Shown in pieces: positions 24,107-31,400 of a stretch of 64,000 bases of DNA. Origin of the DNA: Dehalococcoidia bacterium (GTDB lineage: Bacteria > Chloroflexota > Dehalococcoidia > Lucifugimonadales > Lucifugimonadaceae); NCBI GenBank assembly GCA_022451965.1, contig JAKUNJ010000005.1, forward strand, positions 85,465-149,464. The letters are read 5' to 3'. The notes under the pieces are model-generated. The model saw only the letters and a list, made by a program, of their open reading frames with translations, searched no databases and was not told where the DNA came from. The translations under genes and the position numbers were made by a program. Numbering within the stretch: the first letter of the stretch is position 1; every line of letters starts with the position of its first letter.

Positions 24107-25306
24107 ATGATTGAATATATTGAACCATTACTCGAAGGAATAGAAGATCTAATATCAAATCCTGGAATGGTTATAATGTGGTTAATTTCTGGATTACTTT
24201 ATTATTTTGGAATTTATAAAAAGAAGGAACCTCTTTTACTAATTCCAATATCAACTGGAATATTGTTAGCAAACCTACCTATGGGTGAACTTTTGAGAAC
24301 AGGAGGAAATGGAGAGCCCGAAGGATTTATTAGGATTTTTCAAAATATAGGAATGTCAACAGATGTACTCCCTCTACTTATTTTTCTTGGTATGGGTGCT
24401 TTGACTGATTTTGAACCAGTTTTATCTAATCCCAAAACTCTGTTGTTAGGTGCAGCTGCACAGTTTGGAGTTTTTATTGCCTTAGTGGGGGCGCTATTAA
24501 TTAGTTTGACTCCCATTTTTGATTTTGGACTTTTAGAAGCAGCATCAATCGGAATAATTGGTGGAGCTGATGGTCCTACTACCATATTTATATCAACTAG
24601 AATGAGAGAAATAGGCGAAAGTATTGTAAATTATGATATTAAAGATATTGTTGGAGCTACTGCAGTAGCAGCCTATTCCTATATGGCCTTAGTTCCAATA
24701 ATTCAACCACCAATAATTAGGCTTTTTACTACAAAAAAAGAAAGACTAATTCGCATGGAATATTCTTCTAAAAATATTACTAAGAAAACTAAGATAATTT
24801 TTCCAATTACTACAATTATTATTGTAAGTATTTTAGTACCTGATGCATCTCCTTTGATTTCTATAATGATGTTTGGTAATTTACTTAGAGAGTCAGGAGT
24901 TGTAGATAGACTAGCTAAAACTGCTCAAAATGAATTGATGAATGTTGTAATTATATTATTAGGTCTCTCTGTTGGAGCAACTATGCCCGCAAAAGTTTTC
25001 TTAAGAGTTGAAACTATTTCAATTTTTATTCTAGGACTAGCATCTTTTATAATTGCTACTATTTCAGGAATTTTATTAGCAAAATTAATGAATTTATTTC
25101 TCAATAAGCCTATCAATCCGATGATAGGAGCAGCAGGTGTGTCTGCAGTACCTATGGCTGCTAGAGTTGTTCAAAATGAAGCTTCTAGAGAAGACCCTGA
25201 TAATTATTTACTTATGCATGCAATGGGACCAAATATAGCTGGAGTAATTGGTACAGCCACCGTAGCAGGTGTATTGTTAGCCGTAGTTCCACAATTAGTG
25301 AGTTGA
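24107..25306 (+). CDS. oadB: Sodium-translocating decarboxylase beta subunit (OadB/MmdB/GcdB family)
   Basis: This 399-residue polytopic protein decarboxylates carboxybiotin while exporting Na+. The motif IGGADGPTTIF (residues 151-161) contains Asp155, matching the Asp essential in Klebsiella OadB. A second block, NPMIGAAGVSAVPMAAR (337-353), keeps Asn337, Gly341, Ser346 and Arg353 at the spacing of the Klebsiella residues N373, G377, S382 and R389. The pump core therefore looks functional. The carboxyltransferase alpha subunit that normally completes the complex is not in the window; pxpABC occupies its place in the operon. Confidence 0.95.
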   Translation: MIEYIEPLLEGIEDLISNPGMVIMWLISGLLYYFGIYKKKEPLLLIPISTGILLANLPMGELLRTGGNGEPEGFIRIFQNIGMSTDVLPLLIFLGMGALTDFEPVLSNPKTLLLGAAAQFGVFIALVGALLISLTPIFDFGLLEAASIGIIGGADGPTTIFISTRMREIGESIVNYDIKDIVGATAVAAYSYMALVPIIQPPIIRLFTTKKERLIRMEYSSKNITKKTKIIFPITTIIIVSILVPDASPLISIMMFGNLLRESGVVDRLAKTAQNELMNVVIILLGLSVGATMPAKVFLRVETISIFILGLASFIIATISGILLAKLMNLFLNKPINPMIGAAGVSAVPMAARVVQNEASREDPDNYLLMHAMGPNIAGVIGTATVAGVLLAVVPQLVS

Positions 25307-25313
25307 TTCTTTA

Positions 25314-26069
25314 ATGGAACTATCTATCTATATTTATATAACTCTTTTTATTTTATGTTCCTTAATTGGATTCTTCGGTGGGCTTTTGGGAATTGCTTTA
25401 GGAGCTGTAAGATTACCTATTATTATTTTTCTTGGAGTTGAACCAATAATTGCCGCATCAACTAATCTTTTGGCTGTTATTTTTGGCTCAACCGCAGGTT
25501 TATTCCCTGCAATAAAGCAAAAAAGAGTTCCAATAAAATCTAGTATTAATATTGCTATCCCTTCTATGATAGCCGCTTTTTTGGGAGGATACTTTGCTGT
25601 AAACTTGTCTGAGTTTTTTCTACTATTAATAATAATAATTTGTCTGATAATTTCTGGTACAGTAATGATTTTTTATAAAGCTGAAGCTAAGGCAATCACG
25701 AACGATAAAAAGAGTAGATTTAAGGAATTATTAGTTGGAGTATTAGTATCTTATTTTGGAGGTATTGTGGGTTTGGCTTTAGGAGTCTTGAGAGTTCCAG
25801 CATTAGTATATTTCCTAAGAATGAATATTAAGACAGCAGGTGGAATAAACCTTTTTTTATCAGTTTTAGTTGGAGTTTCTGCCTATTTAGGACATTCTTT
25901 TTCTGGGAAATTTGATTATATATTAGTATTTTGTGTGGTTTGTCCAACTATTATAGGGATGTATTTCGGATCTAAGTTTGTACAAATTGCTAACCAGGAA
26001 CAGCTTAGAATATTATTGGGAGTAATTTTGATTTTATTATCTTTATTTATGACTTTAAGACTTCTATAG
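25314..26069 (+). CDS. TauE/SafE (TSUP) family permease
   Basis: This 251-residue protein has about eight hydrophobic segments in two homologous halves: FFGGLLGIALGAVRLPIIIF near residue 20 and GGIVGLALGVLRVPALVYF near residue 145. This duplicated Gly-rich motif marks the TSUP family, whose members move sulfite, sulfoacetate and other small organic anions, often outwards. It closes the pxp/OadB operon 7 bases after oadB and ends in a bidirectional hairpin. By context it may move the substrate or product of the operon; the actual solute is unknown. Confidence 0.88.
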   Translation: MELSIYIYITLFILCSLIGFFGGLLGIALGAVRLPIIIFLGVEPIIAASTNLLAVIFGSTAGLFPAIKQKRVPIKSSINIAIPSMIAAFLGGYFAVNLSEFFLLLIIIICLIISGTVMIFYKAEAKAITNDKKSRFKELLVGVLVSYFGGIVGLALGVLRVPALVYFLRMNIKTAGGINLFLSVLVGVSAYLGHSFSGKFDYILVFCVVCPTIIGMYFGSKFVQIANQEQLRILLGVILILLSLFMTLRLL

Positions 26070-26095
26070 ATGGATTTCTGTTACCATCTATAGAA
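26062..26095. terminator. Bidirectional hairpin terminator between tauE-like gene and sodN
   Basis: Perfect 12-bp arms (TTCTATAGATGG and its complement) enclose a 10-base loop. The hairpin begins inside the last codons of the permease gene and ends 11 bases before the end of the convergent sodN gene. Confidence 0.7.
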
Positions 26096-26106
26096 ATCTG
26101 AGTAAT

Positions 26107-26532
26107 TTATTTTTTAGTTTCCCAAAAAATATCCCCAATCTCTTCTAAAGCAGCCTTAAACTCTTTTGCTTTATCAAGATCAACATTGACTTTTACATAA
26201 GATCCTAGCTTACATGCATTCCAAACTTTTTCATGAAGATCAGGATATTTTTCTAAATGCTCAGGTTTAAAATAGTCTGTCCATATAACTAAAATATCAT
26301 CTTTAGCTTTTTTTGCATGTTCTTCTTTTGCAGCTACATATCTGGCCATTGAGTTGCCTAGTGAAGCGGAAGGTCCGCTTGAAAAATCTAATTCTTCAAG
26401 TAATTCTGTCATTCTTACTACTGTCTGTGCAGCTTGAATGGCATCCTTAGGATCATATATTCCACATGGAATATCACAATGACAGGTAACTTCGGTTATA
26501 GGTAAAATTTTATCTAGTAGATTAGCTAACAT
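26107..26532 (-). CDS. sodN: Nickel superoxide dismutase
   Basis: This 141-residue precursor contains the nickel hook HCDIPCGIYDP. Removal of the first 17 residues would expose His18 as the mature N-terminus, giving His1, Cys2 and Cys6 as Ni ligands, exactly as in known NiSODs. The rest (FSSGPSASLGNSMARYVAAKEEHA, IWTDYFKPEHL) is typical of the four-helix-bundle enzyme. It removes superoxide and needs cleavage by the protease encoded divergently 44 bp away. An AAGGAG site precedes the ATG. Confidence 0.96.
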   Translation of the reverse strand: MLANLLDKILPITEVTCHCDIPCGIYDPKDAIQAAQTVVRMTELLEELDFSSGPSASLGNSMARYVAAKEEHAKKAKDDILVIWTDYFKPEHLEKYPDLHEKVWNACKLGSYVKVNVDLDKAKEFKAALEEIGDIFWETKK

Positions 26533-26541
26533 TTTTTCTCC

Positions 26542-26569
26542 TTGTTATTATTATTTCTATATTTATAAA
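26542..26569 (+). promoter_or_regulatory. Candidate sodX promoter TTGTTA-N16-TATAAA
   Basis: The hexamers lie in the 44-bp gap between the divergent sodN and sodX starts; a perfect TATAAT also occurs at 26571-26576, abutting the ATG. If TATAAA is the -10 element, the sodX message would start at or near its first ATG and be leaderless. Either element overlaps the sodN leader. Confidence 0.3.
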
Positions 26570-26576
26570 ATATAAT

Positions 26577-27029
26577 ATGCTAATTTTTTTTAATTTCATG
26601 TTGTCTATGCTTAAAAAATCTATAAATAAAATAATTTTTAGAAATAGATACATAAAAATAAAAATTAAAGGGTCTAGTATGGCTCCTAAGTTTGTAGAAA
26701 ATCAAACCTATATTGTTGATAAGAATTTTAGGGTTTCAAAATTAAATAGATATCAACCTATTGTTTTTTTTTGTGATATACACAATTTATATCACCTCAA
26801 ACGACTAGTGGCATTTCCTGGTGAAAGAGTTCAGATAATCAATAGAAATATTTATGTTGATAATAAAAAAATTTCTGATGACATTTATAATTTTAGTCTT
26901 AATAATTTAGTATCAAAAAACTCATTTTTTTGTATATCTGATAACTCTTATTATGTGGGTTTAAATTGTGATTCTTTGAAAAATGGAAATATTTCAAATG
27001 ATAAGATAATAGGAATTATAGTTACCTAA
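26577..27029 (+). CDS. sodX: Nickel-type superoxide dismutase maturation protease (SodX, S24/S26 family)
   Basis: This protein of up to 150 residues has the S26 peptidase core: the catalytic Ser in IKIKGSSMAPKF and the catalytic Lys in HLKRLVAFPGE, followed by CISDNSYYVG. It should cleave the SodN leader to expose the nickel-binding His. There is no clear membrane anchor. Start choice is uncertain: ATG codons at 26577, 26598 and 26607 are in frame, none has a Shine-Dalgarno site, and a promoter -10 lies directly upstream of the first. The stop interlocks with that of hpnE. Confidence 0.88.
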   Translation: MLIFFNFMLSMLKKSINKIIFRNRYIKIKIKGSSMAPKFVENQTYIVDKNFRVSKLNRYQPIVFFCDIHNLYHLKRLVAFPGERVQIINRNIYVDNKKISDDIYNFSLNNLVSKNSFFCISDNSYYVGLNCDSLKNGNISNDKIIGIIVT

Positions 27030-28297
27030 AATTCGTTCCGCACCAATATGTCCGAAGATAAGCAAGCTGATTCCATAGTATTAGGTAATTTATCAATGAT
27101 CCAATCTCCAACAAAATGAATGTTTTTTATTCTTAATAGTTTTTTAGCGTCATTTGTTCTTTGAGTAGCTTTTGGAGATCTTATTACTAAACTTGAGATA
27201 GTTCTAACATCATTATTTATACATAGTTGTTCTCTTATTTTTTTTTCAAAATTTCTTGTAAGATCAGAGTTTTTAACTTTCAAAAGATCATCTGTATCAC
27301 TTAGAGATATGATTATTTTTTGTGAAAAAGTATTAAATTCGTTACTATCTTGTGAAAATACCCACTCTAAATCTGAGTTTGAAAAAGCAACATAATCCTC
27401 ATCCATAACTTTTTTATTGAACCAATAAACAATATTAATTATGGAAGAGTTAATAATTTTTATATTTTCTTTTCGAATCTCCATAAGATTAATTGTGCTT
27501 TCAAGATTTGTTCCTATTATTACTTTCTTTGATTTAAATTTATTCTTTTTAGTTTCAATTATTATATTTTCATTTTTTTTATTGATTTTTTCTACTTTTT
27601 CAAAAATTATTTTCGAATTATTTTTTGAAATAAATTCCTTAAAAGGCTTTTCAATAATTTTTAAAATTGGTTTTTTTGAATATCTAATAGAAATATTTTT
27701 TTTTGGATCAAAAATCATATACTTGAATAAGTTATAAGCATCATGATTATCAAATTTTTCTAAACTAATATTGAATGCTGGTTTACAAATTATTTCCCAA
27801 AATTTTTTTATAGTTTCTTCATTCTGTTTATTTTGTTTTAACCAAAATGAAAATGGAATTTTTTTTTCATTTTTGGTATTGAGTGATTTCAGTTTTATTA
27901 GTCCATATAAGACAGAAAGTCTATTTTTGAAGCTTAAACTTTTATAACTTAAAACACTTGATATTAAAGATAGGGGATATATACTAATTTTTGATTTAAT
28001 ATAAAATTTTTTATTATTATCAATGACTGGAATTTCTAAATTTCTCTTATTTTCAAAATGATTTTCTAATTTAAATTTCTTAATAATTTTATAGAAATTT
28101 TGGTATGTTTCTAAAAAAATATGTTGTCCAATATCAATTTCACCATATTTATTTGATATATAGCCAGCTCTACCACCTAGATTTTTTTTTTGTTCAAAAA
28201 TCTGCACCTCGTAGCCTTTTTCAATTAGCTTAATAGCACAGTAAATAGTTGAAATTCCGCAACCGATTATTGAAATCTTTTCTTTTTGGTTCTTCAT
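27026..28297 (-). CDS. hpnE: Hydroxysqualene dehydroxylase-like FAD-dependent oxidase (HpnE)
   Basis: This 423-residue amine-oxidase/phytoene-desaturase fold protein has the FAD dinucleotide loop ISIIGCGISTIYCAIKL, then the GGRAGY motif and IGQHIFLETYQNF, a segment typical of HpnE. The C-terminus has IHFVGDWI and PNTMESACLSSD, the second FAD contact. HpnE reduces hydroxysqualene to squalene in bacteria lacking squalene synthase. Its start overlaps the hpnC stop by 4 bases. A role in carotenoid desaturation cannot be fully excluded. Confidence 0.82.
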   Translation of the reverse strand: MKNQKEKISIIGCGISTIYCAIKLIEKGYEVQIFEQKKNLGGRAGYISNKYGEIDIGQHIFLETYQNFYKIIKKFKLENHFENKRNLEIPVIDNNKKFYIKSKISIYPLSLISSVLSYKSLSFKNRLSVLYGLIKLKSLNTKNEKKIPFSFWLKQNKQNEETIKKFWEIICKPAFNISLEKFDNHDAYNLFKYMIFDPKKNISIRYSKKPILKIIEKPFKEFISKNNSKIIFEKVEKINKKNENIIIETKKNKFKSKKVIIGTNLESTINLMEIRKENIKIINSSIINIVYWFNKKVMDEDYVAFSNSDLEWVFSQDSNEFNTFSQKIIISLSDTDDLLKVKNSDLTRNFEKKIREQLCINNDVRTISSLVIRSPKATQRTNDAKKLLRIKNIHFVGDWIIDKLPNTMESACLSSDILVRNEF

Positions 28298-29193
28298 TTT
28301 AGTAAAAATGTCTTGATAATTGAATTTATAATTATATAAATTTTATCTAATCTATTTGTTTTTGGTTTATTATGTAAAGATTTATATGAATAGGTTTTTA
28401 TTTTTTTGAGAACTTTTTCACCAGAATCTAGGAAAATTTGTATTAATATTGCATCTTTTTTTCTTAATAATCTAGGTAAACACTTTCCAGAATTATAAAG
28501 ATTTTTATTTATATTTATCATCTCATCTAAAAATCTGTTAAACTTTCTTTTTGATATTTCATCAAATTCAAATTTATTTTCAAATATATCCTTAGAAATA
28601 TTATTTTTGGTCATTATTTCAATTGGCATATATACTCTTCCAATTTTTTTATCCTTAATAATATCTTGTAAAAAATTTGTTATTTGTAGTCCACTACAAA
28701 TGTAGTTTGAAAGCTTGACTAGTTTTTTATCTTTATAGCCTAAAATAGCTAAAACAATTTCACCTACTGGATTTGCAGAAAATTCACAATACTCTAATAA
28801 TTCCTTAATGTTTTTATATTCTTTTTTTTCTTGATCAATTTTATTGGCTTTAATTAATCTCAGAAAAGGATTGATCTCTAAATTATGTTTTTTAATTGTT
28901 TTTTGTAATGCTATGAAGGTTGGCAAAGTTGCTTTATTTTCAAATGCTTTTTTTAATTCTTTTTCCCAAATGTTTAGCTCTAGTTCTTTGTTTCCATTTG
29001 AATCATCACCGATAAAATCAACACCTCTGGAAAATGCATACAAACTCAAAAAATCATTCATTTTTTCTTTACCTATAAAAAACATTAGAACAGGAAAGTT
29101 TTCATAGTTATCTTTAGCAATTTTATGGCAAATTTTTAATGATTCACTATACGAAACTCTTTCTTTTTTTATTGGGAAAAGTAAATTATTCAT
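28294..29193 (-). CDS. hpnC: Squalene/phytoene synthase family protein, HpnC-like
   Basis: The 299-residue protein matches the HpnC pattern: SLKICHKIAKDNYENFPV at the start, FSRGVDFIGDD as the first acidic motif, CEFSANPVGEIVLAILGY in the middle and QITNFLQDIIKDKKIGRVYM as the second acidic motif. HpnC converts presqualene diphosphate to hydroxysqualene. Its usual partner HpnD, which makes presqualene diphosphate, is not in this cluster. The region is unusually rich in A/T and Lys/Asn codons even for this window. Confidence 0.83.
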   Translation of the reverse strand: MNNLLFPIKKERVSYSESLKICHKIAKDNYENFPVLMFFIGKEKMNDFLSLYAFSRGVDFIGDDSNGNKELELNIWEKELKKAFENKATLPTFIALQKTIKKHNLEINPFLRLIKANKIDQEKKEYKNIKELLEYCEFSANPVGEIVLAILGYKDKKLVKLSNYICSGLQITNFLQDIIKDKKIGRVYMPIEIMTKNNISKDIFENKFEFDEISKRKFNRFLDEMININKNLYNSGKCLPRLLRKKDAILIQIFLDSGEKVLKKIKTYSYKSLHNKPKTNRLDKIYIIINSIIKTFLLK

Positions 29194-29197
29194 TTGA

Positions 29198-29851
29198 CTA
29201 TAGTTTTGATATTTTAGATAAAATTTTTTTTTGTTGAAGCTCTCCTAAAAATTTTCTGATATGCAATCTATAGAATAAAAAAAGCTTGAAAAACTCCTTA
29301 ACTTTTTCAATACCTTCTAATTTATGAGAATTTTCCAATGGGAATCCGTTATTTATAATTCTTATGATAGAAAAATTGTGATTTTCAGGATTAACTAATT
29401 TTGATATTTTATTAGAATTATTATCTATAAAATTAGCTTTTATATTCTCATTTATCCATTTTTTGGCATTTCTTCTTTTTGAAATATCTTTATTGAATTC
29501 TAATTCCAATCCTGATCCTATTCTGTGCTTGATATTTTCTAATTCCAAGACATCACAAATTGATTTATTTAGATCATGGGATGTCTCTATCCATCTATCT
29601 GCACGAGGAATTGACCAGTCTACGGGTTTAGAATTAATAACTAAAGTTTCTTTTGCAACTATTATTTCATTATTAGTTATTTCTTCATTTGTCTGAACGG
29701 CAAAATCTATTGAAATTATATTCTTAGGTTTTTTATTATCTATAATATTTTTTAGCTCAAAAAGATCGTCATTTTTCTTTATTTTGTAAACTATACTTTG
29801 TTTATCATTATTTATAAATTTAAGTTTTTTATTTAGAATTATTAGGTTCAT
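29198..29851 (-). CDS. Unknown protein, possibly a degenerate nucleoside-phosphorylase-like (HpnG-like) protein
   Basis: I do not firmly recognise this 217-residue protein. Two stretches recall purine nucleoside phosphorylase folds: IISIDFAVQTNEEITNNEII, comparable with the Gly-rich FGxAGGLxxxLxxGDIVV strand-loop, and FSIIRIINNGFPLEN near residue 170, comparable with the (F)xxLRxISD strand. The glycines of the first motif are lost. Hopanoid clusters often carry the phosphorylase HpnG, which would fit a gene between a polyprenyl synthetase and hpnC. A diverged or inactive HpnG is my best guess. It starts at an ATG one base after the upstream stop. Confidence 0.35.
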   Translation of the reverse strand: MNLIILNKKLKFINNDKQSIVYKIKKNDDLFELKNIIDNKKPKNIISIDFAVQTNEEITNNEIIVAKETLVINSKPVDWSIPRADRWIETSHDLNKSICDVLELENIKHRIGSGLELEFNKDISKRRNAKKWINENIKANFIDNNSNKISKLVNPENHNFSIIRIINNGFPLENSHKLEGIEKVKEFFKLFLFYRLHIRKFLGELQQKKILSKISKL

Positions 29852-30874
29852 TTATGCCTTTCTATACATAAGAAAAGTATTTATTTGATCTAATATATTT
29901 TTATAATTTTGATCTATTTCTAGATTACGTATAGTACGATTGCATTCATTAAACTTGGATTTTAGAATATCTTTACAATAAAATTCAACCTTATATTTTT
30001 CCATTAATTTTAGAATTAAATCTTTAGAATGTTCGTTAATATTTTCTGATAAGAATATATTTTCAATAATTCTCTTGTCATCTTTTTCAGCGGATTGAAT
30101 TAGATGCAATATTGGTAAAGATTTTTTTTTCTTCAAAATATCACTACCAACAGGTTTACCTAATTCTTTATCTCCCCAGATACCTAGGTAATCATCCTTA
30201 ATTTGAAAAATTTGACCAAATAGTTTGCCTAGAAGAGAAAAATTTGAGATATTTTTTTTGCTAGTTTTTTCTAAGCTAGATCCTAAAATAGCTGATGTTT
30301 CTATAAGTGCACCAGTTTTTTTTTGTATCATATCAAGATAATTTTCTACATTGATTTCAAACTCATTTTCATATGAAATATCAAGAAATTGACCTTCTAT
30401 TACTGATAGACAAGTTCTGGATATTAACTTTCTGAGGAATATTTTTTTGTGATCAAGTTTATTAGGTAATAAATTTATTGATTTACTAGCTAGTGCGTGC
30501 ATAGAATTTCCTGAAATAATACCTTTAGATTCTCCCCAAATTTTCCAAACTGTTTTTCTATTTCTCCTAATTTCATCTCTGTCTTCAATATCATCATGAA
30601 TTAGAGAAAAATTATGGAATAATTCAATTGACATAGCCAATGGTAAAACGTTATTTTTTTCCCCACCTAATGATTCGTTTACTAACATCATTAATGAAGG
30701 CCTAAATGCCTTACCGAAGCTTTGTGATTTCTTTCCATTCTCATCTATCCAACCTAAAAAGTACTTATGACTGAAGTACAAATCATCTTGCAGGTCTTTA
30801 TAGAAAGACTTTGTGTAAGTAAATATTTCATTTTGATATTGATCAAAAATTTTCGGTAATGACAACTTATTCAT
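29852..30874 (-). CDS. Polyprenyl diphosphate synthase (FPP/GGPP-type)
   Basis: This 340-residue trans-isoprenyl synthase shows the first aspartate-rich motif in SLIHDDIEDRDEIRRN and the second in QIKDDYLGIWGD, with the GKPVGSDILKKKKSLP loop after it. The DDIED spacing is of the DDxxD type without a two-residue insertion. The chain length of the product cannot be read with confidence. Heading a run with hpnC and hpnE suggests it supplies farnesyl diphosphate for squalene. The ATG lies after two TATAAT-like boxes on the minus strand. Confidence 0.9.
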   Translation of the reverse strand: MNKLSLPKIFDQYQNEIFTYTKSFYKDLQDDLYFSHKYFLGWIDENGKKSQSFGKAFRPSLMMLVNESLGGEKNNVLPLAMSIELFHNFSLIHDDIEDRDEIRRNRKTVWKIWGESKGIISGNSMHALASKSINLLPNKLDHKKIFLRKLISRTCLSVIEGQFLDISYENEFEINVENYLDMIQKKTGALIETSAILGSSLEKTSKKNISNFSLLGKLFGQIFQIKDDYLGIWGDKELGKPVGSDILKKKKSLPILHLIQSAEKDDKRIIENIFLSENINEHSKDLILKLMEKYKVEFYCKDILKSKFNECNRTIRNLEIDQNYKNILDQINTFLMYRKA

Positions 30875-30895
30875 ATGAATTCTAATTATAAGTAA

Positions 30896-30901
30896 ATTAT
30901 A
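30896..30901 (-). promoter_or_regulatory. TATAAT -10 candidate for the squalene-gene operon
   Basis: A perfect TATAAT reads on the minus strand 22 bases before the polyprenyl synthase ATG; a second copy lies at 30885-30890. No convincing -35 element was found at the usual distance. Confidence 0.35.
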
Positions 30902-30953
30902 TCCTTCATATTACCTTTATAACAATATTGACTAATAATATAAAATAATAATA

Positions 30954-30978
30954 TATCTTATAAATAAGTTATAAGATA
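30954..30978. promoter_or_regulatory. Inverted repeat TATCTTATAA-N5-TTATAAGATA, candidate HspR-like operator
   Basis: Perfect 10-bp arms with a 5-bp spacer lie in the 175-bp gap between the divergent squalene operon and the hspR-clpC genes, 38 bases upstream of the hspR -10 box. It resembles in form, but not in sequence, the HAIR repeats bound by HspR. Autoregulation is inferred. Confidence 0.4.
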
Positions 30979-31016
30979 ATATATATATAAGGTATCATAT
31001 TATATTAATTTTATGT

Positions 31017-31022
31017 TATAAT
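31017..31022 (+). promoter_or_regulatory. TATAAT -10 candidate for hspR-clpC
   Basis: A perfect TATAAT is followed by the ribosome-binding site GAAAGG at 31036-31041 and the proposed ATT start at 31050, a normal leader length. The -35 region is not recognisable. Confidence 0.4.
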
Positions 31023-31035
31023 AAAAACTATATAA

Positions 31036-31041
31036 GAAAGG
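31036..31041 (+). promoter_or_regulatory. Ribosome-binding site GAAAGG that decides an ATT start of hspR
   Basis: GAAAGG is followed by 8 bases (TTAAAAAA) and ATT at 31050. The next in-frame canonical codon, TTG at 31110, would remove the first half of the helix-turn-helix. Confidence 0.6.
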
Positions 31042-31049
31042 TTAAAAAA

Positions 31050-31400
31050 ATTAGTTTTTCAAGAGAAGATCCAGTATATGGGATAGGAATAGTTGCAAAA
31101 ATTGTAGGGTTGCATCAGCAAACCTTAAGAAATTATGAACGTTGGAATTTAGTTATTCCTTACAGATCTCCGGGTGGAACTAGATATTATTCAATAATCG
31201 ATATTGAAAAAATTGAGAAAGTTAAGGATTGGATTGAAAAATTTGGTATTAATCGTGCTGGAATTGAAATAATTACTGATTTGATGAAAGAAATAAGTGA
31301 TCTAGAAGAAAAAATTAGCTATTTAGAATCAGAGCTTATTCGATATAAGAGTAGAGGGTCAATGAAAGAACTACCAGAAAGAAATAGGAGATTTTTATGA
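31050..31400 (+). CDS. hspR: MerR-family transcriptional regulator, HspR-like, probable ATT start
   Basis: The protein is an N-terminal MerR helix-turn-helix followed by a coiled coil. From the ATT at 31050 it reads ISFSREDPVYGIGIVAKIVG, then LHQQTLRNYERWNLVIPYRS and PGGTRYYSIIDIEKI, the HspR pattern (PVYxISVAAxLVGxHPQTLRxYE). The coiled coil (EISDLEEKISYLESEL) is near the end; the whole is 116 residues. A TTG at 31110 would delete helix 1 of the DNA-binding motif. HspR represses chaperone genes in Actinobacteria; here the next gene, overlapping by 4 bases, is a Clp ATPase, so control of clpC is likely. An inverted repeat lies upstream. Confidence 0.82.
   Translation: MSFSREDPVYGIGIVAKIVGLHQQTLRNYERWNLVIPYRSPGGTRYYSIIDIEKIEKVKDWIEKFGINRAGIEIITDLMKEISDLEEKISYLESELIRYKSRGSMKELPERNRRFL

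Noticed and set aside
31110-31400. Shorter HspR starting at TTG 31110
   Set aside because: It would start in the middle of the helix-turn-helix and has no ribosome-binding site, while the upstream frame encodes the missing helix.
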